From: JAHWKV01 sp040905365
GTDB taxonomy: Bacteria; Actinomycetota; CADDZG01; JAHWKV01
Direction of reading: 5' to 3'
DNA length: 64,000 nt
NCBI GenBank assembly: GCA_040905365.1
Contig: JBBDRQ010000083.1
Location: 4,175-68,174 of the forward strand
The notes beneath the pieces were generated by a model, which saw only the letters and a program-made list of their open reading frames with translations, was not told the DNA's origin and did no database searches. Shown one piece after another: positions 31,748-40,174 of the stretch. The stretch's first letter is position 1, and each line of letters begins with the position of its first letter. The position numbers and the translations under genes were made by a program.

Positions 31748-32668
31748 ATGGACTCTCTGAGCGTGTCGCTGAACCGCTTCGTTCAACAAAACCTTTTAAC
31801 TGAGCTTTTTCCGCCTGATCATGAGGTAGAGGTTGAGGCTCCACCAATTCGGCCGGATTCACCCGGCCCCGGCCTTGTCGACCCGTCGCTGCCCACAGGA
31901 AGAATCGTCGCGGTGGTCAATCAGAGGGCGAAGGCCGGCAAGACGGTGACCGCCATCAATCTCGGCGCGGCATTGTGTGAGGAGGAAGCCCGGGTTTTGG
32001 CGGTCGATCTCGATCCACAGGGAACACTTTCCGCAAGGCTGGGCCTGTGTCCCGATGAGGTTGATCTTGGCGTGTACGAACTGCTCTTGGACCCTGCGGT
32101 CGATATCGCAGACCTTTTGCACCACACTGCGGTCCCCGGATTGGACCTGATTCCCTGCGGTATCGACCTTGCTGCAGCGGAGTTTGCTCTGGCGGCGGAT
32201 GCGGCCGGTGTGCAGGTGCTGAAGACCCGTCTGGAGTCATGCCTCGGCCGTTACAACTACGTGCTGATCGACTGTCCGCCGTCGCTGGGCCTTCTGACGG
32301 TGAACGCGCTGACCGCGGCCGGTGCCGTGCTCGCGCCGGTGGACTGTGAAACCTTCTCCGTAAAGGGGATGTCTTTACTTTTGGACGTAATCCATAAGGT
32401 CAAGTGGACGTTAAATCCTGAGCTCATCGTTCTAGGTATCCTGGCGACGATGAGCGAGACCGGGACCGAAGTCGGCAGCGCGGTTATGAGCAGCATCTCC
32501 GAGAACTTCCCAGGCTTGCTGTTCAAGACGGTCATCCACAAGGCGACCAAGCTATCCGAGGTCTCGCCGGCGGGAGCGGGGGAGCCGGCGCTCGTTCACG
32601 CGCCCCAGTCCGGTCGGGCCGACGAGTATAGAGACATGGCCAGGGAAGTTCTGCTGCGGGGCAGTTGA
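31748..32668 (+). CDS. ParA/Soj family ATPase of the scpAB locus, altered P-loop
   Basis: A 306-residue ParA-type protein with an N-terminal extension of about 50 residues. Family blocks are clear: VAVVNQ...INLGAALCEEEARVLAVDLDPQGTLSARLG, YVLIDCPPSLGLLTVNALTAAGAVLAPVDCETFSVKGM. It lies upstream of scpA and scpB, as the orphan ParA of actinobacteria does, so chromosome organisation is the likely role. The deviant Walker A normally reads KGGVGKT; here it is R60-A-K-A-G-K-T66. The catalytic Lys65 is kept, but the signature lysine is Arg60 and the two glycines are lost, which could reduce dimerisation or ATP turnover. ATG 31748 follows GAGGGGG. Confidence 0.85.
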   Translation: MDSLSVSLNRFVQQNLLTELFPPDHEVEVEAPPIRPDSPGPGLVDPSLPTGRIVAVVNQRAKAGKTVTAINLGAALCEEEARVLAVDLDPQGTLSARLGLCPDEVDLGVYELLLDPAVDIADLLHHTAVPGLDLIPCGIDLAAAEFALAADAAGVQVLKTRLESCLGRYNYVLIDCPPSLGLLTVNALTAAGAVLAPVDCETFSVKGMSLLLDVIHKVKWTLNPELIVLGILATMSETGTEVGSAVMSSISENFPGLLFKTVIHKATKLSEVSPAGAGEPALVHAPQSGRADEYRDMAREVLLRGS

Positions 32669-32695
32669 AGGCAACTGCGGGGAGCGTTGAGTAAA

Positions 32696-32728
32696 AGCCA
32701 CCGCGTAACCCGAGGTTACGCGGTGGCT
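32696..32728 (-). terminator. Rho-independent terminator reading on the minus strand
   Basis: A perfect 15-bp inverted repeat (AGCCACCGCGTAACC / GGTTACGCGGTGGCT) with a 3-base loop. On the minus strand the stem is followed by TTTACTC, so it would end transcription from the M50 protease gene, whose stop is 135 bases away. It may also halt plus-strand transcription from the ParA gene. Confidence 0.7.
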
Positions 32729-32836
32729 GCTTGCAGTTGAGGTTGAAGGTTAAAGATTGGTCATGGCTATAGGCGCTCGCTGCGGCCTTGCCGGGAAGCG
32801 CCTCGCGGGCCCCACCAAACGTCGCGAAAGTTAGTG

Positions 32837-32867
32837 GCCGGGGTACTAGAATAGCCGGGGTACTAGA
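32837..32867. repeat. Tandem 14-base direct repeat across the M50 stop codon
   Basis: GCCGGGGTACTAGA occurs twice (32837-32850 and 32854-32867), a 17-base period. The second copy contains the stop codon of the M50 protease gene, so the first looks like a small duplication of that gene's end. Confidence 0.6.
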
Positions 32868-33495
32868 TAGCTCCACCGACTAGCGTCAAAATGAACTCGA
32901 CGACGCCGTTGATGATGGGGCCGGCGAAGAACGGAAACAGCAGGAATACGAAGACCAACAGGATTACGAATCCCCACCTGTCCAGAAAGTAAATCCAGTG
33001 CTGCTTGCTGGGGGGCAGGAATACGCTGAGCAGGCGAGAACCATCCAGCGGGGGTATAGGCAGAAGGTTGAAAACGCCGAGCACAACGTTGAGTCGAAGG
33101 TTCATGAATAGAAACTCGAGCGTCAGGTTGGAGGCGGTTCCGATCAGGCGGACGAAAAATGCCGCGGCGGTGATCGCGAGCGCAAAGTTGACGGCCGGTC
33201 CCGCTACGGCAACCAGCGCCGCGCCGAACCGGGCGCTGCGCAGTTTATTGGGAGCAAAGGGTACCGGCTTGCCCCAGCCGAAGCCCACTAGGACGATCAT
33301 CACGGTGCCTAGAGGGTCCATGTGGGCTTTCGGGTTTACTGTAAGCCGGCCGGCGTCTTTGGCCGTCGGGTCGCCCTGCAGAGTCGCAGCCGCGGCGTGG
33401 CCGAACTCATGGAGAGACAGGGCCACGACGAACACGAGCGCGACCATCAGGAAGCCCGCTATGTCAGGTGGGGTGTCGAGGAGATAATTAAGCAC
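32863..33495 (-). CDS. M50 family site-2-type metalloprotease
   Basis: A 210-residue membrane protein of the compact M50B group. The zinc motif HEFGH lies at about residues 29-33 within the first helices, and the third ligand region is NLLPIPPLDGSR (about 145-156). About five or six helices are predicted and no PDZ or CBS domain is attached. Such minimal site-2 protease homologues are common next to trpS and scpAB in actinobacteria; substrates are unknown. It diverges from trpS and ends before the strong terminator at 32696-32728. Confidence 0.88.
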   Translation of the reverse strand: MLNYLLDTPPDIAGFLMVALVFVVALSLHEFGHAAAATLQGDPTAKDAGRLTVNPKAHMDPLGTVMIVLVGFGWGKPVPFAPNKLRSARFGAALVAVAGPAVNFALAITAAAFFVRLIGTASNLTLEFLFMNLRLNVVLGVFNLLPIPPLDGSRLLSVFLPPSKQHWIYFLDRWGFVILLVFVFLLFPFFAGPIINGVVEFILTLVGGAI

Positions 33496-33590
33496 TTAGG
33501 CTTAAGCATAAAGCTACGCTCGACAGGGGTCGCTTAGCTGAAACCCAGATGAAGCAGGAATCGGTGCCGGATGGGTGAGAAGGACGGACG

Positions 33591-34589
33591 ATGAGCAGAG
33601 TGTTTTCAGGGGTGAAGCCCACCGCCGACGTGCCTCATCTAGGTAACTACATAGGCGCGTTTCGCCACTGGGTCTCGCTGCAGCAAGAACACGAGTGCTT
33701 CTTTTGCGTGGTGGATCTGCACAGCCTCACCGTCGAGTGGGACCCCAAGTTGTTGAGCCTTAGGTCCCGTCAAACCGCGGCCAGCCTCATCGCGTCGGGG
33801 ATAGATCCCGAGAACTCCACCCTGTTTTTGCAGTCCGAGGTTCCCGAGCACAGCGAGCTGAGCTGGTATCTGACCTGCCTCTCCCGTATGGGCGAGCTGA
33901 GCCGCATGACGCAGTTCAAGGACAAGAGCCGCAACCTCAAGGGTGAGGCGATCGGCACCGGCTTGTACATGTACCCGGTGTTGATGGCGGCCGACGTGCT
34001 TGCCTACCGGGCGGATCTGGTGCCCGTCGGGGACGATCAGCGCCAGCACCTGGAGCTGATGCGCAATATCGCCGACCGGTTCAACCGCACCCTGGGCGAG
34101 ACCTTCCCGGTGCCCGAACCCCTCATCGCCGAGGGCGGTGCCCGGATCATGTCCCTGGACGACCCGGCCAAGAAGATGGACAAAAGCTCGGACCGCCCCA
34201 ACAACCTGATCTGGATGAACGACCCACCCGAGGTGGTGCGTAAGAAAATCTCCCGCGCGGTGACGGATTCGGGCACGGAGGTACGAAGGGCCGAGGACAA
34301 GCCGGCCGTCTCGAACCTGCTTGAGATCTACTCTGCCGTTACCAGCCTGAGCATCGAAGAGCTGGAACAGAACTATGCAGGCAAGGGTTACGGAGAGTTC
34401 AAGTCCGGCCTGGCCGACGCGTTGATCGAGTTTTTGGACCCGTTTCGGCTCCGTTACGAGGAGATCCTCGACGACCGTGTCCAGCTGGATAAGCTACTGG
34501 ACGAAGGGGCCACCGTGGCCAGGGAGGCGGCGCACGAAACCATCAAAGTGGTTCGGGAAGCCGTAGGACTCCGGCGGCCATCGCACTGA
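33591..34589 (+). CDS. trpS: Tryptophanyl-tRNA synthetase
   Basis: A 332-residue class Ic aminoacyl-tRNA synthetase charging tRNA-Trp. The HIGH-type motif is PHLGNYIGA near the N-terminus (with GVKPTADVPHLGN before it). The KMSKS-type motif is KKMDKSS (near 200) within MSLDDPAKKMDKSSDRPNNLI. The dimer and tryptophan-binding segment GDDQRQHLEL is present. The length is normal. ATG 33591 has AAGGACGG just upstream. The trpS-scpA order is common in actinobacteria. Confidence 0.95.
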   Translation: MSRVFSGVKPTADVPHLGNYIGAFRHWVSLQQEHECFFCVVDLHSLTVEWDPKLLSLRSRQTAASLIASGIDPENSTLFLQSEVPEHSELSWYLTCLSRMGELSRMTQFKDKSRNLKGEAIGTGLYMYPVLMAADVLAYRADLVPVGDDQRQHLELMRNIADRFNRTLGETFPVPEPLIAEGGARIMSLDDPAKKMDKSSDRPNNLIWMNDPPEVVRKKISRAVTDSGTEVRRAEDKPAVSNLLEIYSAVTSLSIEELEQNYAGKGYGEFKSGLADALIEFLDPFRLRYEEILDDRVQLDKLLDEGATVAREAAHETIKVVREAVGLRRPSH

Positions 34590-34638
34590 GCCGGTCAAAA
34601 TCCCACCGATGCACCGATCGCCTGGCTATTCTGGATCC

Positions 34639-35373
34639 GTGAGCTACGCCGTAAAGCTGGACGTCTACGAAGGTCCCCTGGACCTGCTCCTTCAGTTGAT
34701 CTCCAAGGAACGGGTAAATGTCGCCGACGTAAGCATCGCGCGCGTGACCGAGGAGTATCTGCGGGCGGTGCGTGATCTGGGCGAAGCCGACCTGGAAACC
34801 GCCTCGAGCTTCTTGGTTCTGGCGGCTACGCTGTTGGAGCTCAAGTCCCTCAAGCTGCTGCCCAAACGCTCGACCGAGGACCCCGAGATCAAGCTGCTGC
34901 TCGAGGAGCGGGACCGGCTGCTGCACCGTTTGATCGTCTACGCCAGCTTCAAACAGATGGCGTCGGAGCTGGCGGACCGCCTCGAGGCCAACGCGGGTTT
35001 CTACTCGCGCTCGGCCGAACTGCCGGAGGAGCTGATCCCGGCGGCTCCGGATCCGCTGAGGGCTCTAACCTCTAAGAAGCTGGCGCAGGCTGCGGCCCGA
35101 GTGTTTGCGCCCCCGGAGGAAGAAACTGTGGATCTTTCTCACGTCACGCCGATGAAACTGAGCCTCGAAGAGATGATCGATACCCTAAAGGAGCGGATGC
35201 GCCGCCGGCGGCAGAGCACCTTCCGGGCACTGTGCTCGGCGTCGACCTCCCGAATAGACGTGGTCGTTTCGCTGCTGGCGGTCCTGGAGCTAAGCAAGCA
35301 TAAGGTTATCGAGATCGACCAGGAAGAGCCGTTTGCCGAAATCTCGCTGAAGTGGGTGGCTGCAGATGAATGA
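34639..35373 (+). CDS. scpA: Segregation and condensation protein A
   Basis: A 244-residue kleisin. The N-terminal hallmark YEGPLDLLLQLISKERVNVADVSIARVTEEYL and the helical C-terminus (LSLEEMIDTLKERMRRRRQSTFRAL ... VVVSLLAVLELSKHKVIEIDQEEPFAEISL) are typical. ScpA bridges SMC heads and works with ScpB in chromosome segregation. GTG 34639 is preceded at 34627-34632 by TATTCT, six bases away, so the mRNA is probably leaderless. ScpA and ScpB frames overlap by 8 bases (ATGAATGA), which suggests coupled translation. Confidence 0.93.
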   Translation: MSYAVKLDVYEGPLDLLLQLISKERVNVADVSIARVTEEYLRAVRDLGEADLETASSFLVLAATLLELKSLKLLPKRSTEDPEIKLLLEERDRLLHRLIVYASFKQMASELADRLEANAGFYSRSAELPEELIPAAPDPLRALTSKKLAQAAARVFAPPEEETVDLSHVTPMKLSLEEMIDTLKERMRRRRQSTFRALCSASTSRIDVVVSLLAVLELSKHKVIEIDQEEPFAEISLKWVAADE

Positions 35374-35932
35374 TCAATCGTTGGGACACTATCTGGAGGC
35401 GGTCCTGTTCGTTGCCGACGAACCGATTCCGACTTTGGACCTGGCTGTGCTGTTCGAGGTGACTGCTGCGCACATGGAGCAGCAGCTCAAGCTGCTGGCT
35501 CGAGATCTGCAAAGCGCCGGGCGGGGTATAGTGCTGCGTCAAGTGGCCGGCGGGTGGCGGCTGGCTACCCACCCGGATACGGCCGAGTTCCTGGAGCGGT
35601 TTGTCGGCGAGCAACGCAGTCCCCGGCTAAGCCGAGCCGCTTTGGAGACGCTGGCTATCGTTGCGTACCGGCAGCCCATCTCACGCGGTCAGCTGGCCGA
35701 GATCAGGGGCGTGTCGTGTGACGGTGTGCTTCGAACCCTCTTGTCCCGCGGGGTGGTGACCGAGATCGGGCGGGACTCGGGTCCCGGTCAGGCCATCCTG
35801 TACGGGACTACGTCGGTGCTGCTGGAGCGTTTGGGCCTGGACAGCCTGTCCGAGCTGCCCTCGCTGGCCGACTACATGCCCGACGGAGTGACGGTGCAGC
35901 GGATGGAGTCGGGTCTGGGTCCGGGGCTGTGA
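35366..35932 (+). CDS. scpB: Segregation and condensation protein B
   Basis: A 188-residue double winged-helix protein. The family motifs LEAVLFVADEPIP, VLRQVAGGWRLATHPDTAEFLERF and LSRAALETLAIVAYRQPISRGQLAEIRGVSCDGVLRTLLSRGVV are all present. ScpB dimers bind ScpA in the SMC complex. There are two possible ATG starts (35366 and 35370 region); 35366 is in frame and overlaps the scpA stop. The gene ends in a 4-base overlap with rluB (GTGA). Confidence 0.93.
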   Translation: MNDQSLGHYLEAVLFVADEPIPTLDLAVLFEVTAAHMEQQLKLLARDLQSAGRGIVLRQVAGGWRLATHPDTAEFLERFVGEQRSPRLSRAALETLAIVAYRQPISRGQLAEIRGVSCDGVLRTLLSRGVVTEIGRDSGPGQAILYGTTSVLLERLGLDSLSELPSLADYMPDGVTVQRMESGLGPGL

Positions 35933-36690
35933 GCAAAGCCGGCGGAGCCGAGCCGCCGAGCGGCGTGCGGGTGCAGAAGATCCTTTCCGAAGCCGGGATC
36001 GCGTCGCGCCGGGCCTCGGAGAAGCTGATCCGGGAGGGCAGGGTCCACATCAACGGCAAGCCGGCGGTGCTCGGTAGCCGCATCGATCCGGCGGCCGGCC
36101 GACTGACCGTCGACGGGGAGAGGGTCCAGGTGGATCCCTCCAAGGTCTACCTGATGCTAAACAAGCCCGAGGGAGTGATATCTACCGCCAGCGACCCCCA
36201 GGGCCGCACAACGGTGCTCGACATCGTTGGCGTCGAGCACCGGGTCTTCCCCGTGGGACGGCTCGATGTGATGACGGAGGGCTTGCTGCTCCTGACCAAC
36301 GACGGAGAGCTGACCCATCGCCTGACTCACCCCTCGTACGAGGTCGGCAAGACCTACGTGGCGGAGGTGGAAGGGTTGTTCGGCAAGGGGGTGATCCGGC
36401 GGTTGACCGATACGGGGGTGGACCTCGGCGGCCGCGAGCCGTTCAAGGTCGACGCGGTGCGCGTGCTCGGCTCCCGTAAAGGGGCCGGCGCCAGGAGCGT
36501 TGTGGAGCTGAGAGTGCACGAGGGGTCCAAGCACCTGGTGCGGCGCCTGTTGGATGCGGCCGGCCGGCCGGTGGTGAGGCTGGCGCGTACGGGGCTGGGT
36601 CCCCTGACTCTGGGCAAGCTGGCCTCGGGAAGCTACCGGCACCTGTCGCGGCAAGAGGTGGACGCGCTGTATCGTGAAGTAGGTCTGTAG
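35929..36690 (+). CDS. rluB: 23S rRNA pseudouridine synthase (RluB family)
   Basis: A 253-residue RsuA/RluB-type pseudouridine synthase. An S4 domain (about 12-70, RVQKILSEAGIASRRASEKLIREGRVHING) precedes the catalytic domain, whose active Asp is in FPVGRLDVMTEGLLLLTNDG. The RluB type is favoured by the scpB-rluB neighbourhood, where the target is the U2605 region of 23S rRNA (E. coli numbering). The GTG start overlaps the scpB stop. No truncation is seen. Confidence 0.9.
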   Translation: MSKAGGAEPPSGVRVQKILSEAGIASRRASEKLIREGRVHINGKPAVLGSRIDPAAGRLTVDGERVQVDPSKVYLMLNKPEGVISTASDPQGRTTVLDIVGVEHRVFPVGRLDVMTEGLLLLTNDGELTHRLTHPSYEVGKTYVAEVEGLFGKGVIRRLTDTGVDLGGREPFKVDAVRVLGSRKGAGARSVVELRVHEGSKHLVRRLLDAAGRPVVRLARTGLGPLTLGKLASGSYRHLSRQEVDALYREVGL

Positions 36691-36723
36691 GGCTGTTCGG
36701 GCGGGCTAAGGAGCGATTTTTTC

Positions 36724-37089
36724 ATGTCCAGATTGCGCGGACTGCGCGGCGCGACCTCCGTGAAGCAGGATACCGAGCAGGAGGTCGTTGACGCGACGGT
36801 AGAGCTGGTACGGACGATGATGGGCCGGAACAGCTTAGAAATCGACGATCTGGTCACCATCATCTTTACCGCCACCCCGGACATCACTTCGCAGTTTCCG
36901 GCCTATGCGGCGCGTTCAATCGGGATCTCGGACATTCCGCTGCTGTGTGCGACGGAGATGGACGTCAAGGCAGCTCCGCCTCGGATCATCCGGGTGCTGA
37001 TGCATATTTATACCGACAAGGGCTATAAGGACCTCCGGCATGTTTATCTAAGAGAGGCCCGGGGACTGCGCACCGATCTTCCTCAGTAG
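36724..37089 (+). CDS. aroH: Chorismate mutase, AroH type
   Basis: A 121-residue trimeric AroH-class chorismate mutase converting chorismate to prephenate. Features are RLRGLRGATSVKQDTEQEVVDATVELVRTMM, the active-site Arg in LRGLRGAT, IIFTATPDITSQFPAYAAR and the C-terminal IRVLMHIYTDKGYKDLRHVYLREARGLR. It is followed by tyrA and aroA, so the cluster covers the path to prephenate and tyrosine. AAGGAG lies ten or so bases before the ATG. Confidence 0.94.
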   Translation: MSRLRGLRGATSVKQDTEQEVVDATVELVRTMMGRNSLEIDDLVTIIFTATPDITSQFPAYAARSIGISDIPLLCATEMDVKAAPPRIIRVLMHIYTDKGYKDLRHVYLREARGLRTDLPQ

Positions 37090-37128
37090 CCTGGACAGCG
37101 GTCACCTTTTCGACAGACAGGGCGGGAC

Positions 37129-38241
37129 GTGAGCGACACCAAGAGCATCGAAACCGTAGCTATTCTCGGCATGGGGCTGATGGGCGGCTCTTTCGGCATG
37201 GCTTGCTTGAGCAAGGGTTTGGTCGAGCGCGTGGTCGGCTTCGACTCGGATCCGCAGGCGACGCAGTCCGCGTTGAAAGCCGGAGCGATAACCGACTGCG
37301 CCTTTACCCTGGCCTGGGCGGTCAAGGAGGCCGACCTGGTCGTGATCGCGACACCGGTTAGAGCGATCCCGGGCGTGTTTGCCGAGGCAGCGCCCTTCTT
37401 GAAAGCCGGCTGCGTGGTGACCGACGTCGGCAGCACCAAGGCCGGCATCGTCCAGCAGGTACAGGACGCGTCGACCGCAGCGGTGCACTTTGTCGGCGGC
37501 CACCCGGTGGCGGGTTCCGAGAGCCACGGCATCGCCGCCGCCTCCCCGGACCTGTACGACGGCTGCTTTTGGATTCTCACGCCCATTAAACAGACCGCGG
37601 CCGAGGCCGAGGCCGCCCTTGAAGAGTTTCTGGGGCGGCTCGGAGCCAAGGTTCTGAGGCTGGATCCGGCCAAACACGATGAGGCCTTGGCGTTGACCAG
37701 CCACCTGCCGCAGCTTCTGTCCAGCACCTTGATGGGCTTCGCTGCCGACGCGGCGACCTCAGGTGAAGGGCTGCCGCTGCTGGCGGCCGGCGGATTTAGG
37801 GACATGACCCGGATCGCCGCAAGCTCGCCCGAGATGTGGGTCGACATCGTCCGAGAGAACCAGCCGGCGCTGCTCGGGTTGATGAAGCGCTTCGAGCGGA
37901 CTTTGGCCGGTGTCACCGAAATGCTCGACAGGCAGGACTGGGAAGCGCTGGGGAAGTCGTTGCACCAGGCCAGAGAGGTAAGGCGCGCTCTGCCGCTGAA
38001 GGCCGGCATGGATATCTCCGAGCTGGAGGAGATCCTGGTGGCGGTGCCCGACCGTCCGGGTGTGCTTGCCGAGGTTTCAACGGGGCTGCGGGAGTCGGGA
38101 GTCAACATCGAGGATTTGAATATTGTGCATATGCCGGAAGGCGGCAGGGGAGTGATTCATATTGCGGTGAGTGGATCCCACAACGCCGAGGTGGCGGTCA
38201 GGGCTCTGCGGGACCGGGGTTTCTCCGTGGACCGGCCGTGA
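37129..38241 (+). CDS. tyrA: Prephenate dehydrogenase with C-terminal ACT domain
   Basis: A 370-residue enzyme. The Rossmann motif ILGMGLMGGSFGMA is at residues 13-26. The prephenate site contains the conserved His in GGHPVAGSESHG. The C-terminal 75 residues (EEILVAVPDRPGVLAEVSTGLRESGVNIEDLNI) form an ACT domain, which should give feedback control by tyrosine. The product is 4-hydroxyphenylpyruvate. The start is GTG 37129. The stop overlaps the aroA GTG (GTGA), so aroH, tyrA, aroA and cmk probably form one transcript. Confidence 0.93.
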   Translation: MSDTKSIETVAILGMGLMGGSFGMACLSKGLVERVVGFDSDPQATQSALKAGAITDCAFTLAWAVKEADLVVIATPVRAIPGVFAEAAPFLKAGCVVTDVGSTKAGIVQQVQDASTAAVHFVGGHPVAGSESHGIAAASPDLYDGCFWILTPIKQTAAEAEAALEEFLGRLGAKVLRLDPAKHDEALALTSHLPQLLSSTLMGFAADAATSGEGLPLLAAGGFRDMTRIAASSPEMWVDIVRENQPALLGLMKRFERTLAGVTEMLDRQDWEALGKSLHQAREVRRALPLKAGMDISELEEILVAVPDRPGVLAEVSTGLRESGVNIEDLNIVHMPEGGRGVIHIAVSGSHNAEVAVRALRDRGFSVDRP

Positions 38242-39524
38242 CCGCGGCCAGGCGTTTCGAGTCATCCGGCGCTCTGCGCGGCGCGTTCACCCCGCCGGCA
38301 GACAAGTCGCTGCTGCACCGAGCGCTGCTGCTGGCAAGCATGTCCGGGGGGCTGAGCCGGATCACCGCGCACAGCTGCGGCGCCGACGTGGGCTCGACCC
38401 GCCGCTGCCTGCAGGCCTTGGGCACGCGCATCGAGGCGTCGGGGAGGGACCTCACGGTTACCGGCACGCGCTGGGATTTGCCGCCGGCCGCCGAGCTGGA
38501 TACCGGCAATTCCGGTACGACGATGCGCTTGTTGACCGGCGCCGTAGCCGGCCGGCCGGGCACCTACCGATTGCGGGGCGACGCCTCGCTGTCGAAGCGG
38601 CCTATGCTACGGGTGGCCGAACCCCTTAGGCGGATGGGAGCGCAGGTGGGTTTGGCGGAAGGGGACACGCCGCCCATAGCGGTGACCGGCACCGCGTTGC
38701 GGTCCATCGAGTACCAGCCCTCGGTGGCCAGCGCTCAAGTAAAAGGGTGCATTTTGCTGGCCGGACTGCAGGCAGAGGGAACGACCACCGTCGTGGAACC
38801 GATACCTACCCGCGACCACACCGAAAGGCTGCTCGGGTGGCTGGGCTGCCGCGTCGCCTCGGAGCAAACCCGGGTCAGCGTCACCGGCGGAGAGGAGCTG
38901 TTCAGTTCTAACGGCTTCAGCTTAGCGGTGCCCGGCGACGTTTCGTCGGCCGCCTTCTTGATCGTCGCAGCATGCCTGATCCCCGGATCTGAGATCTCGG
39001 TGACGGGGGTAGGGCTCAACCCGGGCCGCATCGGAGCGATAGAAGTTTTAAAGGACATGGGAGCGAATATTCATACGACAATTACGCATATGGATCCGGA
39101 ACCGGTGGGCACGATCCAGGTGTCGGCCGGAGCGCTGCAGGCGACTGCGATCTCCGGAGCGATGATCCCCAAGTGTGTGGACGAGCTGCCCATCCTGGCT
39201 CTGGCCGCAACCCAGGCTGAGGGGGAAACTCTGATAACCGACGCCGCCGACTTGCGGTTCAAAGAAGCCAACCGCATCGAGGTGCTGGCCCGGGGGCTGA
39301 ACGCCTTGGGCGCGCAGGTGGAGGAACTCGGAGACGGGCTGCGCGTAACCGGACCCACGCCACTGATCGGAGGCACGGTCAATTCTCGTGGTGATCACCG
39401 GATGGCGCTCACCTTTGCGGTAGCCGGGTTGCTGGGCGGGGGCCCGGTCGACGTTCGGGGCTGGGCTGCCGTGGGCATCTCCTACCCGGAGTTCGAAGCG
39501 GACTTGGCGGAGTTGAACGCGTGA
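38238..39524 (+). CDS. aroA: EPSP synthase (3-phosphoshikimate 1-carboxyvinyltransferase)
   Basis: A 428-residue EPSP synthase joining shikimate 3-phosphate and PEP. The N-terminal block is FTPPADKSLLHRALLLASM (the Lys and Ser bind substrate). The PEP-site motif reads LDTGNSGTTMRLL. The catalytic Asp region is PKCVDELPILALAATQAEG, followed by ADLRFKEANRI and GDHRMALTF near the end. GNSGTTMR with the adjacent pattern is the Gram-positive style; glyphosate response cannot be judged by eye. GTG 38238 overlaps the tyrA stop, and cmk starts in a 4-base overlap. Confidence 0.95.
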   Translation: MTAARRFESSGALRGAFTPPADKSLLHRALLLASMSGGLSRITAHSCGADVGSTRRCLQALGTRIEASGRDLTVTGTRWDLPPAAELDTGNSGTTMRLLTGAVAGRPGTYRLRGDASLSKRPMLRVAEPLRRMGAQVGLAEGDTPPIAVTGTALRSIEYQPSVASAQVKGCILLAGLQAEGTTTVVEPIPTRDHTERLLGWLGCRVASEQTRVSVTGGEELFSSNGFSLAVPGDVSSAAFLIVAACLIPGSEISVTGVGLNPGRIGAIEVLKDMGANIHTTITHMDPEPVGTIQVSAGALQATAISGAMIPKCVDELPILALAATQAEGETLITDAADLRFKEANRIEVLARGLNALGAQVEELGDGLRVTGPTPLIGGTVNSRGDHRMALTFAVAGLLGGGPVDVRGWAAVGISYPEFEADLAELNA

Positions 39525-40174
39525 AGGATACGGTGATTGTAGCCGTGGACGGTCCGGCCGGCTCCGGCAAGAGCTCGGTCGCAGCGCTGCTCGCTAAGAG
39601 GCTGGGGGTCGAGCACGTAGACACCGGTGGGATGTATCGGGCTTTCGCTCTACGCTGCTTGCGTAGCAAGGTGAACCTGGAAGATGAGGCGAAGGTGGCC
39701 GTCCTGGTCCCGGACACCCACCTCGAGGTGGTCTTCGGAAAGGTTCTGCTTGACGGTTCGGACATCACCGGCGAACTGCGCCGGCCGGAGGTATCGGCGG
39801 CGTCGTCGGTGATCGCCCAGTACCCGTCGGTGCGCGACTACATGGTCACGGTGCAAAGAAGCGCAGTCAAAGCCGCTCCCGCTGGAGCCATCGTGGAAGG
39901 TAGAGACATAGGCACCGTAGTACTGCCCGATGCGGACGTGAAAATCTACTTGACCGCGAGCGAAGTTACGCGGGCAGCCCGCCGCGCCGCCCAAGCCGGA
40001 CTGTCGGTAAGCGAAGGGCTCAGCGAGATCGCGCAGCGCGACTCCCGCGATTCGGCCCGCAAGCACTCTCCTCTGAAGCCGGCCAGCGACGCGATCGTCG
40101 TCGATACGAGCGACATGAACTTGGAGCAGGTGGTCGACAAGGTGGAGCAAATCGTTGCCGGGGCTCGCTCATGA
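39521..40174 (+). CDS. cmk: Cytidylate kinase
   Basis: A 217-residue (d)CMP kinase. The P-loop GPAGSGKSSVA is at residues 11-21, followed by the CMP-binding DTGGMYRAFA and the EGRDIGTVVLPDADVKIYLTA block. The ARG-rich lid is AQRDSRDSARKHSPLKPASDAIVVDTS. The aroA-cmk-der order is conserved in bacteria. GTG 39521 overlaps aroA and the stop overlaps the ATG of der. Confidence 0.95.
   Translation: MKDTVIVAVDGPAGSGKSSVAALLAKRLGVEHVDTGGMYRAFALRCLRSKVNLEDEAKVAVLVPDTHLEVVFGKVLLDGSDITGELRRPEVSAASSVIAQYPSVRDYMVTVQRSAVKAAPAGAIVEGRDIGTVVLPDADVKIYLTASEVTRAARRAAQAGLSVSEGLSEIAQRDSRDSARKHSPLKPASDAIVVDTSDMNLEQVVDKVEQIVAGARS

Noticed and set aside
31748..35932. parA-scpA-scpB read as a plasmid partition system
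   Set aside because: Surrounded by chromosomal housekeeping genes in the conserved actinobacterial order; no parB or parS is adjacent.
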